DNA from: Kineococcus endophyticus
GTDB taxonomy: Bacteria; Actinomycetota; Actinomycetes; Actinomycetales; Kineococcaceae
Assembly (NCBI RefSeq): GCF_040796495.1
Contig: NZ_JBFNQN010000001.1
Coordinates: 186,001 to 250,000, forward strand
Length of the DNA stretch: 64,000 bases
Direction: 5' to 3'
Under the pieces are notes generated by a model. It was not told the DNA's origin. It ran no database searches and saw only the letters and a list, made by a program, of their open reading frames with translations. Position 1 is the stretch's first letter. Each line of letters opens with the position of its first letter. Both the position numbers and the translations under genes were made by a program. This document shows positions 62,696 to 64,000 of the stretch, piece after piece.

Positions 62696-63133
62696 ATGAC
62701 GCGCTCCACAGCAGACCCCGCCCTCGTCGCCCTCGTGCGCACAGCCCAGGAGCAGGACTTTCCTGCGGCCGTCACGCTGGTAACCGCCGGCGGCACGGTC
62801 AGCGGTGCACTCATCGGCCGTGATGAGTGGGTCGGCAAGTTCTTCGAGCGCTCCGACGCTGGTGAGGGCAGCGAGCCGATCCTTGACGCCCTGCGAGAAG
62901 CCTTCGCCGCCGAGGACACCGCTGGCGGGCCGGATGAACCCATCCAGTACGCCTTCATCCACCTCGAGGGTGCTCGCGTCCACGGCCACGGGCCGGACCT
63001 GGAGAACCCCGAGCCCGACGGTCTGCGGGCCCTGTGGCGTGGCCGGGTCGATCAGGTCGTGGGCTGGTCCATCGGGTCCCCGTCCGGGCCGCCGACCGAG
63101 CAGGAACCGGTCTTCGACAGCTTCCTGGACTGA
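62696..63133 (+). CDS. Accessory (moron-like) hypothetical protein
   Basis: 145 residues. Strands 'AVTLVTAGGTVSGALIGRDEWVGKFF' suggest a small beta-barrel (Sm-like) fold; the C-terminal part is acidic. TAGCCT at 62683-62688 lies 7 bases before ATG 62696, so it has its own leaderless promoter, and a strong terminator follows. Such independent units inside phage late regions are often expressed in the lysogen. Function unknown. Confidence 0.65.
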   Translation: MTRSTADPALVALVRTAQEQDFPAAVTLVTAGGTVSGALIGRDEWVGKFFERSDAGEGSEPILDALREAFAAEDTAGGPDEPIQYAFIHLEGARVHGHGPDLENPEPDGLRALWRGRVDQVVGWSIGSPSGPPTEQEPVFDSFLD

Positions 63134-63184
63134 CCGACCAGCAGGAGTAGCGTTGTGGCTGTCCCTCGGGTCAGGGCGTAGTTA

Positions 63185-63215
63185 GAGGGGGTCGGCGCCG
63201 AGCGCCGACCCCCTC
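63185..63215. terminator. Strong terminator after the late/accessory genes
   Basis: GAGGGGGTCGGCG and CGCCGACCCCCTC are perfect 13-bp arms around a 5-base loop. It ends the rightward transcripts and faces the leftward GNAT gene. Confidence 0.85.
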
Positions 63216-63302
63216 GTCATTCCACGCTCGCCACGAACGGCGACGGCACCCCCGCCCCCTGCACAGAGCGAGGGTGGGGGGGGCAATCGCTTGCCTGCGA
63301 CA

Positions 63303-63824
63303 TCAAGCGACGTAGAAGTCCCTGCTGTATGCCACGTGTCCGTCGGGGAGATCCTGGTCGTCGACTGCTACGAAGCGCATCCGCTCAAGTGCTGTGATCA
63401 TGTCAAGGTTGGTGGCCCGCACGAACCCGGTGACCGAGACGGCAGGCGCCCCGGCCGACAGTGCGTTCACGCCAGCAAACTCCGTGACCCCCTCAATGAG
63501 GGCTCCAGCTACACCTTGCTGCCGATGCGTGAGTGCGACCCCCAGAGCAGGCATGAAGACCTCAGAGGGGTCACCGCGAGTCCGCCAGAGCGCCGCACCG
63601 ACGATGGCGCCGGAGGTATCGTCGACTGCGACAACACGGCTCTCCCCAGGCCAGAGTTGAGGCGCCTTCAGCAGCGACTGGGCCTGGTACTCCCACTCGC
63701 GGCCGTCCCAGTAGACGTAGCGCTTCTGGGTGCGGTGGTATTTTCGGGGCGGCGTGCAGGTGAAGCCCTCAAGTGCGACCCGGTCCGTCTTGCGGTACTC
63801 CCGGACGGTCCAGTCGCGGCTCAC
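63303..63824 (-). CDS. GNAT-family N-acetyltransferase
   Basis: 173 residues from GTG 63824. Acetyl-CoA-binding motif region 'MPALGVALTHRQQGVAGALIEGVTEFAG' (Q-x-x-G-x-A/G loop as RQQGVAG), then 'TGFVRATNLDMITALERMRFV', typical of motif B. N-terminal 'WTVREYRKTDRVALEGFTCTPPRKYHRTQKRYVYW' may bind substrate. The target is unknown. It lies leftward after the terminator, so it is an accessory gene; GTG 63902 is an alternative start overlapping the next gene. Confidence 0.75.
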   Translation of the reverse strand: MSRDWTVREYRKTDRVALEGFTCTPPRKYHRTQKRYVYWDGREWEYQAQSLLKAPQLWPGESRVVAVDDTSGAIVGAALWRTRGDPSEVFMPALGVALTHRQQGVAGALIEGVTEFAGVNALSAGAPAVSVTGFVRATNLDMITALERMRFVAVDDQDLPDGHVAYSRDFYVA

Positions 63825-63858
63825 AGCGAGGGCCGCGGTCGTCTTCGACCGCTGGCCT

Positions 63859-64000
63859 TCACCGGAAGCAGGCCTGAAGCGCCCTGACGGTCTGGCGCCC
63901 ACGCTGGCCGTCGTAAGCCGCCAGGTTGCGCTCGAACAGCTCCCGCGCGCGGGCGGCAGCGAGCGCCTCGCCGTAGGGACCCTCCGGGCCCTCCGACTCG
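63859..64000 (-). CDS. C-terminal fragment of an unknown protein
   Basis: 46 residues are visible and the start is beyond the right edge. 'EALAAARARELFERNLAAYDGQRGRQTVRALQACFR' is helical and charged. Not recognised. It stops 34 bases before the GNAT start, so the two probably form a leftward operon. Confidence 0.5.
   Translation of the reverse strand, partial: ESEGPEGPYGEALAAARARELFERNLAAYDGQRGRQTVRALQACFR

Larger units (their letters stand above)
51889..64000. mobile_element. Integrated phage-like element, left end at rnpB, right end beyond the window
   Basis: Everything right of rnpB reads as one element: integrase, repressor, excisionase, early genes, capsid, tape measure and accessory genes. 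Compared with the host part it has more ATG and TTG starts and strong ribosome sites. No duplicate of the rnpB end is seen before base 64000, so the right boundary is outside. Recognisable terminase, portal, maturation protease, head-tail connector, tail tube, baseplate and lysis genes are missing from the visible part. Confidence 0.85.

Overview
The window is very GC-rich chromosomal DNA with many GTG starts and runs of ATGA/GTGA stop-start overlaps. Gene content (homodimeric AceE, DUF3145 and DUF3052 proteins, a WhiB protein, FasR-type regulator, RNase H/phosphatase fusion) points to an actinobacterium. Gene order and protein character suggest the Kineococcus/Kineosporiaceae group, but that assignment is inference. 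About 51.5 kb is ordinary host chromosome; the last 12 kb is an integrated phage-like element that runs off the right edge.

Left part (1-24 kb): a serine hydrolase tail, a histidine phosphatase, uppS, ppc, an HU protein, then a zinc block (a Zur-like Fur repressor, a COG0523 protein without a P-loop, and a Zur-type palindrome in its promoter), glyS, a BenE-type transporter, and an ABC exporter operon with its two-component system. A DUF559 endonuclease-like gene follows, bracketed by two 59-bp direct repeats. Next come dusB-dgt, metY with a CoA-binding protein, dnaG, tRNA-Asn, and a methyltransferase/CDGSH/haem-oxygenase-fold operon.

Middle part (24-42 kb): tRNA-Met, a thioredoxin, ilvA, and the efeUOB iron importer behind an IdeR/DtxR-like box. 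A conserved actinobacterial fatty-acid block follows: DUF3145, fabF, acpP, fabH, fabD, a FasR-like PucR-family regulator and aceE, which links acetyl-CoA supply to fatty-acid synthesis. fdhD lies next.

Right host part (42-51.9 kb): DUF3052, an AhpE-like peroxiredoxin, a BtrH-like protein overlapping tRNA-Val in antisense, a Nif3 / zinc-ribbon / RNase H-phosphatase operon, an MMPL exporter with divergent MarR and a palindromic operator, an ArsB-type transporter, yaaA and the RNase P RNA gene rnpB.

Element (51.9 kb to the right edge): a tyrosine integrase abuts the 3' end of rnpB. A repressor/excisionase switch shows divergent promoters that share one palindrome. A compact early operon (HTH protein, replication-like protein, WhiB and small proteins) follows, then a 347-base gap with repeats, an intact HK97-type capsid gene, one small gene and a 1174-residue tape measure protein carrying a peptidoglycan-peptidase-like domain. 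Terminase, portal, protease, connector, tail-tube and lysis genes are not visible. The element could be a satellite that relies on a helper phage or a prophage cut down by internal deletions; this is the most interesting part of the window.
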